From assembly GCA_905221615.1 (NCBI GenBank), contig CAJNDT010002024.1:242169-306168 (forward strand): a stretch of 64,000 bases of DNA, read 5' to 3'. The position numbers were made by a program, and so were the translations under genes. Below are positions 9,728 through 18,934 of the stretch, piece by piece. The stretch's first letter is position 1, and the number at the start of each line of letters is the position of its first letter. The notes under the pieces are model-generated. The model searched no databases. It saw only the letters and a list, made by a program, of their open reading frames with translations, and was not told the DNA's origin. This stretch comes from Symbiodinium sp. CCMP2592 (lineage: Eukaryota; Sar; Dinophyceae; Suessiales; Symbiodiniaceae).

Positions 9728-10135
9728 CGATGGCTTAGGGTGCAAGGGGGACAGGACCCAAATCCTCAAAAACGGGCAGGACCCAAACCCCTGACGACGA
9801 CGCGAAAAGAGGACGGGACCCTCATCCTCTGCGGGGCAGGACCCGACCCCAATGGCGACTAAGAGACTGCAATTGGGAAGGACAAGACCCAAATCCTTCT
9901 AAGGGGCAGGACCCAAACCCCTGACGACGACGTGAGAAGAGGACAGGACCCTCATCCTTTGCGGGGCAGGACCCGACCCCAATGGCGACGAAGAGACTGC
10001 AGTTGGGAAGGACAGGACCCAAATCCTTCTAAGGGGCAGGACCCAAACCCCGGACGACAAGTTTAAAAGACAGACGCGAATCCTCTGAAATCTTCCTGAG
10101 GGGGCAGGACCCAAACCCCCGACGACGATGTGTAT
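9728..10135 (+). repeat. 130-bp tandem repeat, about three units
   Basis: The motif GGGCAGGACCCAAACCCC recurs at 9774, 9904 and 10034 (period 130) and again at about 10102. Each unit also holds a diverged internal copy (AGGACAGGACCCAAATCC). Minus-strand open frames here are repeat artefacts. Confidence 0.9.
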
Positions 10136-10148
10136 TATAAGGGGACAG

Positions 10149-10232
10149 GCTTATTGGTGTCTGAGGCTTTTCCAAAACCGCCTTGAACTTAAACTTCTCA
10201 AGCAGTGGCAACTTCGTAGGGCGCAACCAGGC
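10149..10232 (+). CDS. Exon candidate, 28 codons, unknown protein
   Basis: The acceptor GGGGACAG ends at 10148. The reading AYWCLRLFQNRLELKLLKQW is followed by QLRRAQPG and a TGA. An amphipathic-helix-like stretch. Could be a last exon or continue via an unseen donor. Confidence 0.4.
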
Positions 10233-10623
10233 TGAATGAGTTTTCCAAAGCTTGCAAAAATCATCGAACCGATTTCTCGTCCAAAGCAGCATAAGCAGCG
10301 ATTTGGCACTGAAAATCCAAATCGCGCGTTTGGCGTTCCCGACCGTTGGAAAAGAACGAATAAGAAGCGATTTGCACTTGCGATTCCCGAATCGCAGCGC
10401 TTTGATTTGGCGATTTAATCTACTAAGGTCTATATCTACCACACCTATTTCTATGTTTATGTTTATACTTGTGGTGATTCTCATATCTGATTGTTTATCT
10501 TCATGTATATGAATCTGTAGTTGCATTCGTATCTACATCAGCATACATATACACATGAGTCTTATGCATGTATATGTGCATATGTATATATATATACACT
10601 ATATTGTCCCAGCCCTGCTCTAA

Positions 10624-10935
10624 CTATATTAGGAGCTCGGTCTCAATACCTCCCGGCTCCTTCGCCCATGATTTTACCCCGGGATGTTCTGGAAGATGTA
10701 ACGGCCATGATGCACGGCGGGGATGCACCTGCGGTGTAGGGTTGATATAATGAAAACTGGCGGGGTGGCAATCATCAATCATCCGGTGGACCTAATAAAG
10801 ACCCCTTATATGCAACTGCCGCGCTGCCATCAAGCTGCCATGACAACTTCATCAGTACTTCTCGCGAAGCTGTCAACTTATCTGTTCTGCCCATGGCCAG
10901 GATGTCCCTTGGTCCGGGCTTCCACTTATCCCTAA
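10624..10935 (+). CDS. Exon candidates in two overlapping frames, unknown protein
   Basis: Two open stretches overlap: one to 10738 ending DVLEDVTAMMHGGDAPAV, and one from 10723 to 10935 (CRVDIMKTGGVAIINHPVDL..., later a hydrophobic Cys-containing segment). A frameshift or a small intron near 10735 would connect them. I cannot choose. Confidence 0.4.
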
Positions 10936-11036
10936 GTTATCCTAGTGTTTCGGTAACTCAAGTCGACAAAATTTCTGACCCTGGCGCTTCAGCATGCGGT
11001 TCTTTCGGGCGAATTTTGCATGTTATTGACTTCCTA

Positions 11037-11100
11037 AAGGGCACCTTTCAGGGATCCATAGGGTTCGTTTAAAGAGCTCCTTTAAGGGCTTTGTAAAGTG
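11037..11100 (+). repeat. CCTTTAAGG module (family Z), reverse orientation
   Basis: Tandem GGGATCYATAGGGTTCGTTTAA / CTCCTTTAAGG-like units of about 22 bp, also found at 6969, 13460, 15829, 19880, 20829, 28109, 32316, 49426, 59992 and 60265. Confidence 0.7.
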
Positions 11101-11133
11101 TTACCATAAGGGGTTGGGGTGTAGGGAGCTTGA

Positions 11134-11265
11134 TGTGGGGCCGCTACTTTGGTACAGGACTTAGCAAAAAATGCCTGGGATAATGGCGTCAGACTGGTGG
11201 ATTTGGCGGGAAACCCGCAAGTGCACCAAAACCTGCGGTTTAGAGTTGACAAAGAAACGAAGTGT
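11134..11265 (+). CDS. Exon candidate, 44 codons, unknown protein
   Basis: Open between stops, including TLVQDLAKNAWDNGVRLVDL and AGNPQVHQNLRFRVDKE. Composition is convincingly globular. A second frame is also open but less protein-like. Exact splice sites unclear. Confidence 0.4.
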
Positions 11266-11334
11266 TAGCTATCACCCAGTGCCAGTCTATTAAGACCTCT
11301 ATGCATTATAGACTCCTTTTGGACACTCTTCTAG

Positions 11335-11434
11335 AAGCATTTTCTTCGGCAGGAGCTGCCCTTGTGTGAGAAGGACAGCCACCTGCTGTTCATAAACAGC
11401 GCCACTGGACTGTCAATCACAGCTGCCGTCAACG
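11335..11434 (+). CDS. Exon candidate, unknown protein
   Basis: The acceptor CTTCTAG ends at 11334 and a donor G|GTTTAGAG lies at 11435. The reading is HFLRQELPLCEKDSHLLFIN followed by SATGLSITAAVNG. The donor is the start of a TTTAGGG-like array, one of several exons whose 3' end abuts such repeats. Confidence 0.5.
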
Positions 11435-11606
11435 GTTTAGAGTTTGGGGTTTTAGGTTAGGGTTTTTAGGGTTCGCGGAATTGCAGGGGTTTAGAGTCCT
11501 AGTTGTGCGGAGCGTCAGCACCATGGCGAGCTGAAGATGCGCGACCGTTCGTCCATGGCAAGACAAACAAATCTACCGTTACGGGAACTTGTGAGGATGT
11601 AGCTGA

Positions 11607-11815
11607 GTAATAACAGTATTCCGTTCCGCAAGAGAAACGTAACAGCGCCATCGACACCAACATCAGCAGCTGCCATAGCACCGCAGCTCCAACGCCACCG
11701 CAGTGACCATGCGAACCAAACAAAACAGCAACGAAAACACCAACGCCAGAAGCAGCAGCAACAACACGGCAAGAGTGCACCACTTGCCAGAATAAGAAGG
11801 AAGAGCGACGACTGA
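11607..11815 (+). CDS. Possible exon, Gln/His-rich low complexity
   Basis: An open stretch rich in Q, K, H and T (for example QLQRHRSDHANQTKQQRKHQ). Derived from trinucleotide-like DNA, so coding status is doubtful. Confidence 0.25.
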
Positions 11816-11974
11816 CCTAACCAGGACGGAACACACTGTCACCAGTCGTGGTGGTCATTTTCATCGTCATGATCAATGATGACTATCACCGGGAAGTAAT
11901 GAGTAGATGTCAATCCAGGGAAAAGATCTTCATCGCTGGCATGGTCGTAGTCTGTAACATAGAACGGGGCAGTA

Positions 11975-12040
11975 CGAGTAGCAGTAGCAGTAGCCGTAGG
12001 AGTAGCAGTAGCAGTAGCAGTAGCAGCTTGCAGTAGGAGG
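11975..12040 (+). repeat. (AGTAGC)n simple repeat
   Basis: AGTAGC/AGCAGT hexamers. Ser runs on + and Ala/Thr runs on - are artefacts. Confidence 0.85.
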
Positions 12041-12189
12041 AGCACCAGCAAGAGTAGGAGTCGGAGAACAGTAGGTGCTGGACTTCGGACTTCGGTTGTA
12101 CTGGATCAGCAGCAGTGCTTCACTATAATAGAGGTGGCAGTTTAGCTGTGCGGGGCATTTTGAACATCACCTTGATAATTCATTTTCAG

Positions 12190-12382
12190 TGGGCGCACCA
12201 CTGTCATTATGCCGCTAGGCCGAGCATCAATCTTGGAACTGGGGGACAGGGCTTCCCTGAAGGTCGATGCGTCACGCGATGCCTCGCGGGCTGATAACCT
12301 GCGCCATGCCCTGTCCCAGTGCCGAAAAGATGCGGCGACTGGGGACGCGCTGTGCCTTGATTCATTTCGGGGGGTGTCGCCG
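12190..12382 (+). CDS. Exon candidate, 64 codons, unknown protein
   Basis: The acceptor CATTTTCAG ends at 12189. The frame is open to TGA at 12383 and contains GRASILELGDRASLKVDASR and DNLRHALSQCRKDAATGD. Hydrophilic and likely helical. A downstream open region at 12420 may be the next exon. Confidence 0.5.
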
Positions 12383-12419
12383 TGACTGTTTCTGAACATC
12401 GCCTCAACATCTTGAAAGC

Positions 12420-12705
12420 ATGTACGATGGCTGTTCTAGATTCATCAGCATCCGCAAGAACAACGCAGCATTGTTGCAAAACGTTCCCGAAGACCTTCCG
12501 GAAGATCTTAGACGCATGTTGTGCGAGACAGTGGTTTGCTTTCCAACGGACTTTGGCAGCACAATCGGAAGTTCCAATAAAGCGACATCAGCCCGGAATG
12601 CTTGCAAGAGTACCGGGAGGAGCTGCAAAGCCCAGCAAGAGCAAGGAGTAAGCGGGAACTCTGCGCCCGACAATACGGAAGTTTCCGAAAATAGGGGACC
12701 CGAAA
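12420..12705 (+). CDS. Exon candidate, two frames possible, unknown protein
   Basis: The frame from 12420 reads NNAALLQNVPEDLPEDLRRM and then a Ser/Lys-rich tail. A frame 12382-12650 is also open and ends KPSKSKE. The first looks more protein-like. It runs into family F copy 1 at 12677. Confidence 0.4.
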
Positions 12706-12771
12706 TATAGTACCCTAAATAGTCGGATCCTTATTATAAGGACCCCATAATAAGGTACCCCTCCCAAATCG
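12677..12771. mobile_element. Hairpin MITE family F, copy 1, right arm damaged
   Basis: The left arm GGAAGTTTCCGAAAATAGGG is intact. The inner TAGTACCCTAAATAGTCGGATCC region matches other copies, but the right terminal TTTCGGAAACTCC is missing. Confidence 0.75.
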
Positions 12772-12966
12772 ACAGCTGAACTGCAGCGGCAAGCTTGTAG
12801 CAATCGTATGGGGGTGATGCTACAGGGGTCATGCTCTCTGGGCAGCGCTCTGCCTCGTGGATCCAGCTTCCTCGCCGTGAATCGATCCTGGTCAAACTGT
12901 CGACGCCATAGCCATAGTCCGAGCCCCACTCTAAATCTTCGAGTCCCTGTGGGTTGAGAGCTTTAG

Positions 12967-13155
12967 GCTGAGAGAGTCTGGACTGTCGCACGGCATGTCA
13001 GGAAATTCGCGCATCTGCAAATCTGGCAGAATTACTTGGTCCCATCCACATCGCAACGAGCAGCTGAAGGGGGCGTCCCCTTCCGCAAGCACGATGCGCC
13101 TCTCGGATCGCTTACTCTGCTGGATGTTGTGCATCTGGTGCTCGAGTTTCGGTTT
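12967..13155 (+). CDS. Exon candidate, 63 codons, unknown protein
   Basis: The acceptor CTTTAG ends at 12966, matching the TTTAG of the telomere-like repeats. The reading includes VARHVRKFAHLQIWQNYLVP and PLGSLTLLDVVHLVLEFRF. Among the best coding-like stretches. The 67-codon frame on the other strand appears to be a shadow. No family recognised. Confidence 0.55.
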
Positions 13156-13216
13156 TAAGGTTTAAGTATCAACGACATGATCTTCTGTTGGTCGGGAGTA
13201 TCAGAGTATATAATAG

Positions 13217-13611
13217 CTTTTGTTGAAATCGAGGAGGGTGGAAGATGTGTACGAAGCTCTTGGCTACTGGCGGCTTGTGTTTCGAATGTTACTGCTGGTG
13301 CTGCCTCGGCTAGTCTCACTCTGCAGTGTTGCTTTCCTTACTTCTAGGACTGTCACCCTTACTGCCGTGACTGGAGAGTTTGTATGGATAAATGGTCATT
13401 GCAACTGGCCGTTCGTATGCTCCGTATATGCATCTCCCTCCAACACTCAAGCCGACAAGCCCTATAGTACCCTTATAAAGATCCCTTATAGGAGCCCTTG
13501 TAGTTCCTTTAAAGCCCAAAGCCCCTACTTACTCGCTGCAAACAGGTACGCGAAGAGAGGGCGAGAATGCTATCCGATCGATCGTGGCACGGAAGCCAGG
13601 CTACGAAGCTA
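13217..13611 (+). CDS. Exon candidate with a membrane segment, unknown protein
   Basis: After ATAATAG (ends 13216) the frame is open for 131 codons: EDVYEALGYWRLVFRMLLLV begins a hydrophobic segment continuing to about LVSLCSVAFL, followed by a polar region. The latter third crosses a CCTTATAAAGATCCC module (13460-13510), so the exon probably ends near 13450. Confidence 0.45.
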
Positions 13612-14034
13612 GACCAATTGCAGCGTTCTACGTACCTACAGTAGTTCACAGTATGCATCGTAGTTCCTTTTTCTTGGTTAGATTTACCCAACTGTATGGC
13701 TAGGAGGAGTCATTAAGTTATCCCGACACAGAAATACGACGAAACATGAAGGCAATGGCACTCCCAGATCCACAGCCATGACATGGAGGGTTTGAGTTTT
13801 TCGTGCAGAGTCAAAGCATCTTCTCCGAAAGGACCTGAATAGTTCGAACCGGACTTGCCGGTCTGCTGTACGAAACACATCTTACTCATAGCCACTATAC
13901 GCTACTTACATCTTGCCGCGGTTATCGGTGTCTGAATAGTTGGTTCAGTTTCCGGGTGTGTAGCTTCGTCACACTTTGCAAACGAAAACACTGAAGCTTC
14001 GGGCCGTCAAAGTCAGATCTTCGCCAGCGATACT

Positions 14035-14170
14035 TTCACACTCGCCCTCATTATCATCACCATCATCATCGTCGTAATGACCATGATCATCACAGACATC
14101 ATCACTATCTTCATCATCATCATCATCAGCGTGTTCACGACCACCACCAACACCACCATTACCACCACCA
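14035..14170 (+). repeat. (ATC)n / (CAC)n trinucleotide tract
   Basis: Imperfect ATC and ACC triplets. His- or Ile-rich frames on + and Met/Val-rich on - are low-complexity. Related (GAT)n tracts occur at 18500-18585, 25500-25830, 43900-44060 and 59365-59580. Confidence 0.85.
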
Positions 14171-14379
14171 GTACAAAGTTGTTGCTTACGCCTGGTGATA
14201 TTCCTCTTGAAGGCACTTAGTTGCGTCCTGCAGCAGATGTCTGTCAGAGGTCAAGTGCTTCGGAATGGATTGGATTGTTCCGCATAGCGTATACATGATC
14301 ACGGATACTTAAACGCTAAGCCCCAAAACTGACCTGACTCGAACGAGAACCTGACAAATTGATCCTCCCGTGGCTGCAG

Positions 14380-14497
14380 GTTTAAGGAACTTCTGGAGCA
14401 AGCCAACGATGAAAGCAAAGCGCTGGCACTGCGCGCAGCACGTGCCTACCTGGATGTGTGCCGCGATGCATTCAATGACAGAGTTTGCACCGGCTCA
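14380..14497 (+). CDS. Exon candidate, 39 codons, unknown protein
   Basis: The acceptor GTGGCTGCAG ends at 14379. FKELLEQANDESKALALRAA is followed by RAYLDVCRDAFNDRVCTGS, a very convincing helical coding sequence. The stop is at 14513; a GTTCCA donor may lie at 14498. Function unknown. Confidence 0.55.
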
Positions 14498-14799
14498 GTT
14501 CCACACAGCCATTAGAATGGTAGGGTTCGAGCCTACGAAAATATGAGCACGTTCTAAGCATCTGTGTGACTGCATCATCACCTGAGCTCTAAAATCAGTT
14601 CCTCGAATGGTCCATGTACCATGTTTAGAGCCAGCACTATGTATGGTGTCAAGAGTCTCAGGTATCTAAGACTCGTGATTTGGACTCTCCGACTTTCAGG
14701 GTACGGTAAACGCTAAACCCAGCCGGAGCTCGGATGGGATTTCTTTTGGTTGCGGACTACGTATCATCGTGGTTTGGATGCAGTGCCCTGAAACCTACC

Positions 14800-14894
14800 T
14801 AATAGTCATCACTGTACTTCCTTTTTCTGGGTTACTTTATAGAATCCTAACTATAAAAATGGTTAAGCCAAAAAAGGAACTGCAATGGAGACTC
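14800..14894. mobile_element. Hairpin MITE family B, copy 1
   Basis: The right arm GGAACTGCAATGGAGACT pairs with a diverged left arm (ACTGTACTTCC). The inner AACCCAAAAAGG/CCTTTTTCTGGGTT matches family A. The 70 bp after it reappear inverted at about 15415-15495. Confidence 0.75.
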
Positions 14895-15088
14895 AGGTCT
14901 TGTTTGTAGCAGTACACTCTTGTTTTGGTGTCTCCGTATCACAGCTGAAAATCGCGATATCTGGGACCTCTCCGATCCCCAGTACCCAACCTTTAAGCTT
15001 TTTGGCTTCTTATAGTTTAGTAGGAACCGGAAAGTCTAACCTTTCATTTTTGTGTCTTAATGCGGAAGTTAAAGCCTTGTCGGCGCCC
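14895..15088 (+). CDS. Exon candidate with hydrophobic segments, abutting a B element
   Basis: Begins directly after the B arm at GAGACTCAG. Open for 64 codons (VLFVAVHSCFGVSVSQLKIA..., then LSFLASYSLVGTGKSNLSFL). The first 50 bp are an inverted duplicate of 15430-15480, so part may be element-derived. Confidence 0.35.
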
Positions 15089-15164
15089 TAAACCCTAAAC
15101 CCTAAGCTCGACGGATCTCAATCCCTACCGCAAACAGCATCGGGCCTCTTCCTGCCATGCTATA

Positions 15165-15268
15165 CAGGGAATTCCAGAAAGTTGGAATATGGTTTCAGGG
15201 TAGGATACCCTATAATTTACCATAAAGGGTTTAGGATAATCCTATTCCAACTTTCTGGCTTTTACTTT
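15165..15268. mobile_element. Hairpin MITE family J, copy 1
   Basis: Arms CCAGAAAGTTGGAATATGG and complement around an AT-rich centre with GGGTAGGATACCC. The second copy, at 17104, is almost identical. Confidence 0.85.
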
Positions 15269-15475
15269 ACTGCTTCGATATGGTTGGAGCCTTAAACCTA
15301 GTAGTAGAGCAGGCAACCTTTAACCTTCTTTGGGTAGTATAGTCCCTATATAAGCCCCAACATAACCAAAAAGGTTAATCTTTAGTTCCCCATGATACCC
15401 GACAAGTAGGTTGAAAGTCCTGATACGGAGACACCGGAACAAGAGTGTACCGCTACAAACAAGATCCACCCTGAG

Positions 15476-15564
15476 TCTCATAGTAGTTCCTTTTTGTGGC
15501 TCAACCATTTCTTACAGTAAGGATGCTAGAGGGTAACCCACAAATGGAACTACAAAGGAGACCA
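15476..15564. mobile_element. Hairpin MITE family B, copy 2
   Basis: Arms with AGTAGTTCCTTTTTG and GGAACTACAAAGGAGACC, ending CCA then TA and G. The TAG so formed is a plausible acceptor for the exon at 15568. Confidence 0.8.
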
Positions 15565-15567
15565 TAG

Positions 15568-15645
15568 CTGACCACTTCAAGATGTTTCGAGCCTGCAAGA
15601 TCCTGAAGGCCTTTTCTGATCCCGACTCCCTTTCAGGCTCATGTG
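15568..15645 (+). CDS. Exon directly after a B element, unknown protein
   Basis: Starts after CCATAG, the junction of B copy 2 with its TA plus G. The reading ADHFKMFRACKILKAFSDPD is followed by SLSGSC and a GTTACC donor at 15646. Convincing small exon; protein unknown. Confidence 0.5.
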
Positions 15646-15731
15646 GTTACCTTTGAATCCTAAACCCTGAAACTCTTAGCCCCAAAAAGCCCTGTACCTT
15701 CAACCTTAAGCCTTAAAGTCGCCAGCTGCTC

Positions 15732-15914
15732 CGGTTGATGATATAAATCCTGCATTACCTTAAGGACCCTAAACTGGGAATTATGGTCTATTCCTTATTA
15801 TGTTATAATGCAGGATTTATATCAAGCCTAAACCCTATAGATCCCTTAAAGGAGCCCCTTAAAGGTACCCTTATAGAGCCCTTTAAAGGAACCCAGGATT
15901 TATATCATCAATCG
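15732..15914. mobile_element. Hairpin MITE family C, copy 2, with nested module Z
   Basis: Arms GGTTGATGATATAAATCC and complement. The right half is duplicated: AGGATTTATATC occurs before and after a 70-bp insert of CCTAAACCC plus three CCTTAAAGG units (about 15826-15893). Copy 6 has the same insert in the same place. Confidence 0.85.
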
Positions 15915-15919
15915 TCAAG

Positions 15920-15997
15920 ATCTTGAGTCTGAGGTGTTTCTTTCATCCCTTTGACGATGCGAACAGCCGAAGCTCGGATCTTCTTCAGAGCACCTTA
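15920..15997 (+). CDS. Exon candidate after a C element, unknown protein
   Basis: After ATCGTCAAG (C right arm plus a few bases) the reading is ILSLRCFFHPFDDANSRSSD followed by LLQSTLRLS. Open further but low-complexity beyond 16010. Confidence 0.4.
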
Positions 15998-16270
15998 AGG
16001 CTTAGCCTCTGCCCACCCCCCCACCCCTCCCCACCCCCCAAAAGAACAAAGATAGTTTTTTTCTATTATCGGACTTCTTAACGGACATAGCAGGAAGAAG
16101 TAGGAAGGAACTCCAGACATGGCGTGTTGACGCCAGTTGGCATGAAGTAGGGTCTACACTAAACCCTACTTCATCTGTTTCTTCAGGTTTCTTGTGGTCA
16201 TACAACATATCTTTGTCTTGCCAGAGATTCCGTAACCCCTGCACCGTTAACCGTATCGGAGGTTTTTCAG

Positions 16271-16388
16271 GGCGGAAAGTTCAGCAGTCTTACTCGTTTT
16301 GCTAGACCGTAAGAATTCTCGGGTCGCACACCAGAAAACACCTAATTTCGACCATTCTATTTTCTGCAAACTTCTTTCAGAATGCACA
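16271..16388 (+). CDS. Exon candidate, 39 codons, unknown protein
   Basis: The acceptor GGTTTTTCAG ends at 16270. The reading AESSAVLLVLLDRKNSRVAH, then QKTPNFDHSIFCKLLSECT, runs to a TAA at 16389. Possible terminal exon. The minus-strand frame here looks like a shadow. Confidence 0.5.
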
Positions 16389-16747
16389 TAATGTGATGCT
16401 ATTGTCACGGATCTGATGTTATCGCTTGCCCTCTGCGATTGATTACGACCGCCTGTGTTCATTCCCCTGCCACTGCCTCTGTTGATGATGTTGCCTTGTA
16501 GTTACTGCTGCTGCTACTGTAGTCCCTGTGAGTATGATTCTGGCTAGTTGTTGTGGCTATGAATGTAAAGGCTGCAACCCATGTGATGCTTGTGTGTTTA
16601 GATAGCCCGGTTTTTCAGCGTATCCACGGCTTAACATGTGACCGAACCCCAAACCCGAAACGCAGACCAGGAGGTATTCAAAACAGTGTTGAATAAGCTC
16701 ACAGTAGGTTTGGGCAAGCCGAGGATTTGGTGAAGTTCCGGGTTTAG

Positions 16748-16793
16748 GATTGGCATGACATCCTGAAGCATGAGAGCAAGGAATGGCGCGGCT
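16748..16793 (+). CDS. Small exon candidate, unknown protein
   Basis: After the acceptor GGTTTAG the reading DWHDILKHESKEWRG is open to a GCTAGT boundary. The acceptor is again a TTTAG of a telomere-like unit. Confidence 0.3.
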
Positions 16794-17103
16794 AGTGTTT
16801 GACTTCATCCTTGCGCGCGAGGGGGTCGTGCTCCAGACGGCTCCTTGGTCACAAATTCCTGTGTAGCTGAGGATGCAAGCTCTAGTAACCCTAAACCCTA
16901 AACCCCTAAGCCCTACTGCAGTCGGAAAAGGGCCCGCAAAAAAAAAAAAAAAGAAAACCTAAGCCCAAGACCCTATTTCTCTTGCTTCGGGGATCCAGAG
17001 CTCAATAAGAATTCAATTGAAGTGAATAGCCTTCGTTGGTCCAGGCAGCTATATCACGTTTCAGTGTTTACTTGAATCGTTTCTCTATCAGCCTTCGAAA
17101 CCC

Positions 17104-17212
17104 CCTACAGGGAACTCCAGAAAGTTGGAATATGGTTTCAGTGTAGGATACCCTATAATTTACCATAGAAGGGTTAGGATAACCATATTCCAACTTTCTG
17201 GCTTTTACTGTA
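17104..17212. mobile_element. Hairpin MITE family J, copy 2
   Basis: Same arms and centre as copy 1 (CCAGAAAGTTGGAATATGG), differing by only a few bases. Confidence 0.85.
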
Positions 17213-17343
17213 AAGCCTAAACCCCAAACCTTCAGCCCTGCATCCTCAGCCCTTACAGTTAAAGTTAAACTCTAAATCCCGAGCTGGGCTCAGGGTAGCA
17301 GGTTTAGGATTGGAGGGGTTTAGGGTTAAGTGTAGAACGTAGG

Positions 17344-17636
17344 GTGGAGAGTCTGAGACTTGGAGTCTGCCTGAACCCTCAGTGTTCAGTGTGTGCAGTG
17401 CTTAGAGTAGTCACTCCGAGTCATCCTCAGCAGAATGTTATGGGGAAGCCGCAACAAGAATCGCATTGGAGAGTCCACATAAAGCTACATAGGTCATCAT
17501 CAGATCCCAGAGTCGTTGTTTGCCAAGGGTGGTGATAGAAGCGCCTTCTTTTCGATATTCCTAGTATGGTGCCCTCCAGAGCAAGGGTTGCAAGTTTCCG
17601 AGATATGAAATCATCCGAAACCTTCAACCTACCCCA
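17344..17636 (+). CDS. Exon region before a K element, unknown protein
   Basis: One frame from 17344 is open for about 63 codons (ESLRLGVCLNPQCSVCAVLR..., later HWRVHIKLHRSSSDPRVVV). A second open stretch, 17564-17636, reads either VASFRDMKSSETFNLPQ or ALQSKGCKFPRYEIIRNLQ, depending on frame. It ends at a GTAAAA donor formed by the start of element K copy 1. Exon limits inside this block are uncertain. Confidence 0.4.
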
Positions 17637-17758
17637 GGGTAAAAGGAGGGACCCTTAATAAGGACCCCTAGGTATATACCCTTAATATAGCTATAATATA
17701 CCCATGAAATAGCCCATTATAGGGTAGGGGTCCCCATTAAGGGTCCCTCCTTTTCCCC
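17637..17758. mobile_element. Hairpin MITE family K, copy 1
   Basis: Arms AAAAGGAGGGACCCTTAAT and complement, with an inner GGTATATACCCTTAATATAG region. The first bases GGTAAAAGG give a good donor. A relative lies at 60138-60240. Confidence 0.85.
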
Positions 17759-17794
17759 CTTGAACCTACCCAAAACCCGAAACCGGAAACCCTA

Positions 17795-17914
17795 CTTGGA
17801 GGATCATGGGACTTAGTAAGTAGGTTATAATTGGGGCTATAAGTCCCCTAAGTGGGGTTATCCTAATTATAAGCTACTTATAACCTTACTTACTAAGTCC
17901 CATGAGCCTGGAAG
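17795..17914. mobile_element. Hairpin MITE family E, copy 1, intron-like
   Basis: TA-flanked. Arms CTTGGAGGATCATGGGACTT and complement, with the loop built from TTATAAGTAG repeats. The terminal AAG at 17912-17914 acts as acceptor for the next exon. Confidence 0.9.
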
Positions 17915-17996
17915 TACCCATCCTGATGGCACGGGGCCACTGGCGGAGGTGGATCCGGTCTTCCTTTTCGGAAAGTCTGCAAAGGACTGCTTCAAG
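17915..17996 (+). CDS. Exon bounded by an E element and a GTTTAGGG array
   Basis: Reading THPDGTGPLAEVDPVFLFGK, then SAKDCFK, ends at a consensus AAG|GTTTAG donor at 17997. Its left boundary is the terminal AAG of family E copy 1. Strong example of an exon whose acceptor comes from a transposable element and whose donor comes from a telomere-like repeat. Function unknown. Confidence 0.6.
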
Positions 17997-18321
17997 GTTT
18001 AGGGATATTTAGGCCTACTACTGTTGGACGGCTCTGAGGTTCAGAAGCCTTAAACCCTAAACTTTATAAGCTTCAGTGAAAGGCCAAACCTGGAACGAGC
18101 CTTTCGCCCTAAACCCTCAACCCCATAAACCCTGCAAGCCCCAGAAGCCCTACCTGTAAACCAAGCGAGCCGTAGAAACCAAACAAATCCTATAATACAC
18201 CCTGAGCCGTCGACTCCCCGATCAATAGGTTTTGGAAAGCTTTGCAGTTTGGGGTTCGCGATTTATGGTCTAGTAGGTTCGGGCCTATTAGGGTTTAGGA
18301 ATAAGGGTTTAGCGTTAAGAT

Positions 18322-18678
18322 AGGAAAGCTGGGGCAGGCTTCTTGTGCGTATTGCGAGTGTCGGCATATGTGAGGTTCGGTGGGGTTCCGGGTTCTGGGG
18401 CGTAATAGGTGTGCTTTTGTTTTACATGTACGGCGTTACGGCAGCATTCATCATTATCATCATGCTTATTACTCGACTAGGATGCTTCACTGGATCGGGT
18501 GGTGGTAGTGACGACGATGATGACGGTGATGTTGACGACGATGATGATATCGACGATGATGATGATGACGATGATGACCAGCGTCGTACCATTAGCAGCA
18601 TGATGTGGGAAGTCTGGTTTCCCAAGTGCTGCAATGACCAACTCGACCTCTTCATTGAGACTACACCACAAGTCCAGG
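18322..18678 (+). CDS. Large exon candidate: membrane segment plus Asp-rich run
   Basis: Open from after GATAG (18317-18321) for 119 codons to a consensus CAG|GTAGCC donor at 18679. In order: a short N part; a hydrophobic stretch of about 30 residues (GVIGVLLFYMYGVTAAFIII...); a 25-residue Asp run from (GAT/GAC)n; then RTISSMMWEVWFPKCCNDQL and an acidic end. Could be a membrane protein with an acidic, cation-binding loop. The frame continues past the run with normal composition, which favours real coding. No family recognised. Confidence 0.5.
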
Positions 18679-18879
18679 TAGCCTTCCCTGGTATACCCAT
18701 GTACGCCCTAATGTACATGTAGCCTAAAGCCTACCTTTCCATGAAATTCTTGAGACCATCCACAATGAAGTAGGATGTCGGGCTACATGACGGATGAAGT
18801 TAAGTCACTCAGCCCATGTACATCCAATAAGCCCTAAACCCTACACCCTAAAGCTCGAGCTTTACTTTAAGAGCCCAAA

Positions 18880-18925
18880 ACCTTAAAACCCTAAACCCCT
18901 AAACCCTAAACCCTAAACCCTACGT
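18880..18925 (-). repeat. CCCTAAA array
   Basis: Tandem CCCTAAA units immediately upstream of the exon at 18935. Confidence 0.9.
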
Positions 18926-18934
18926 ACGTGGCAG

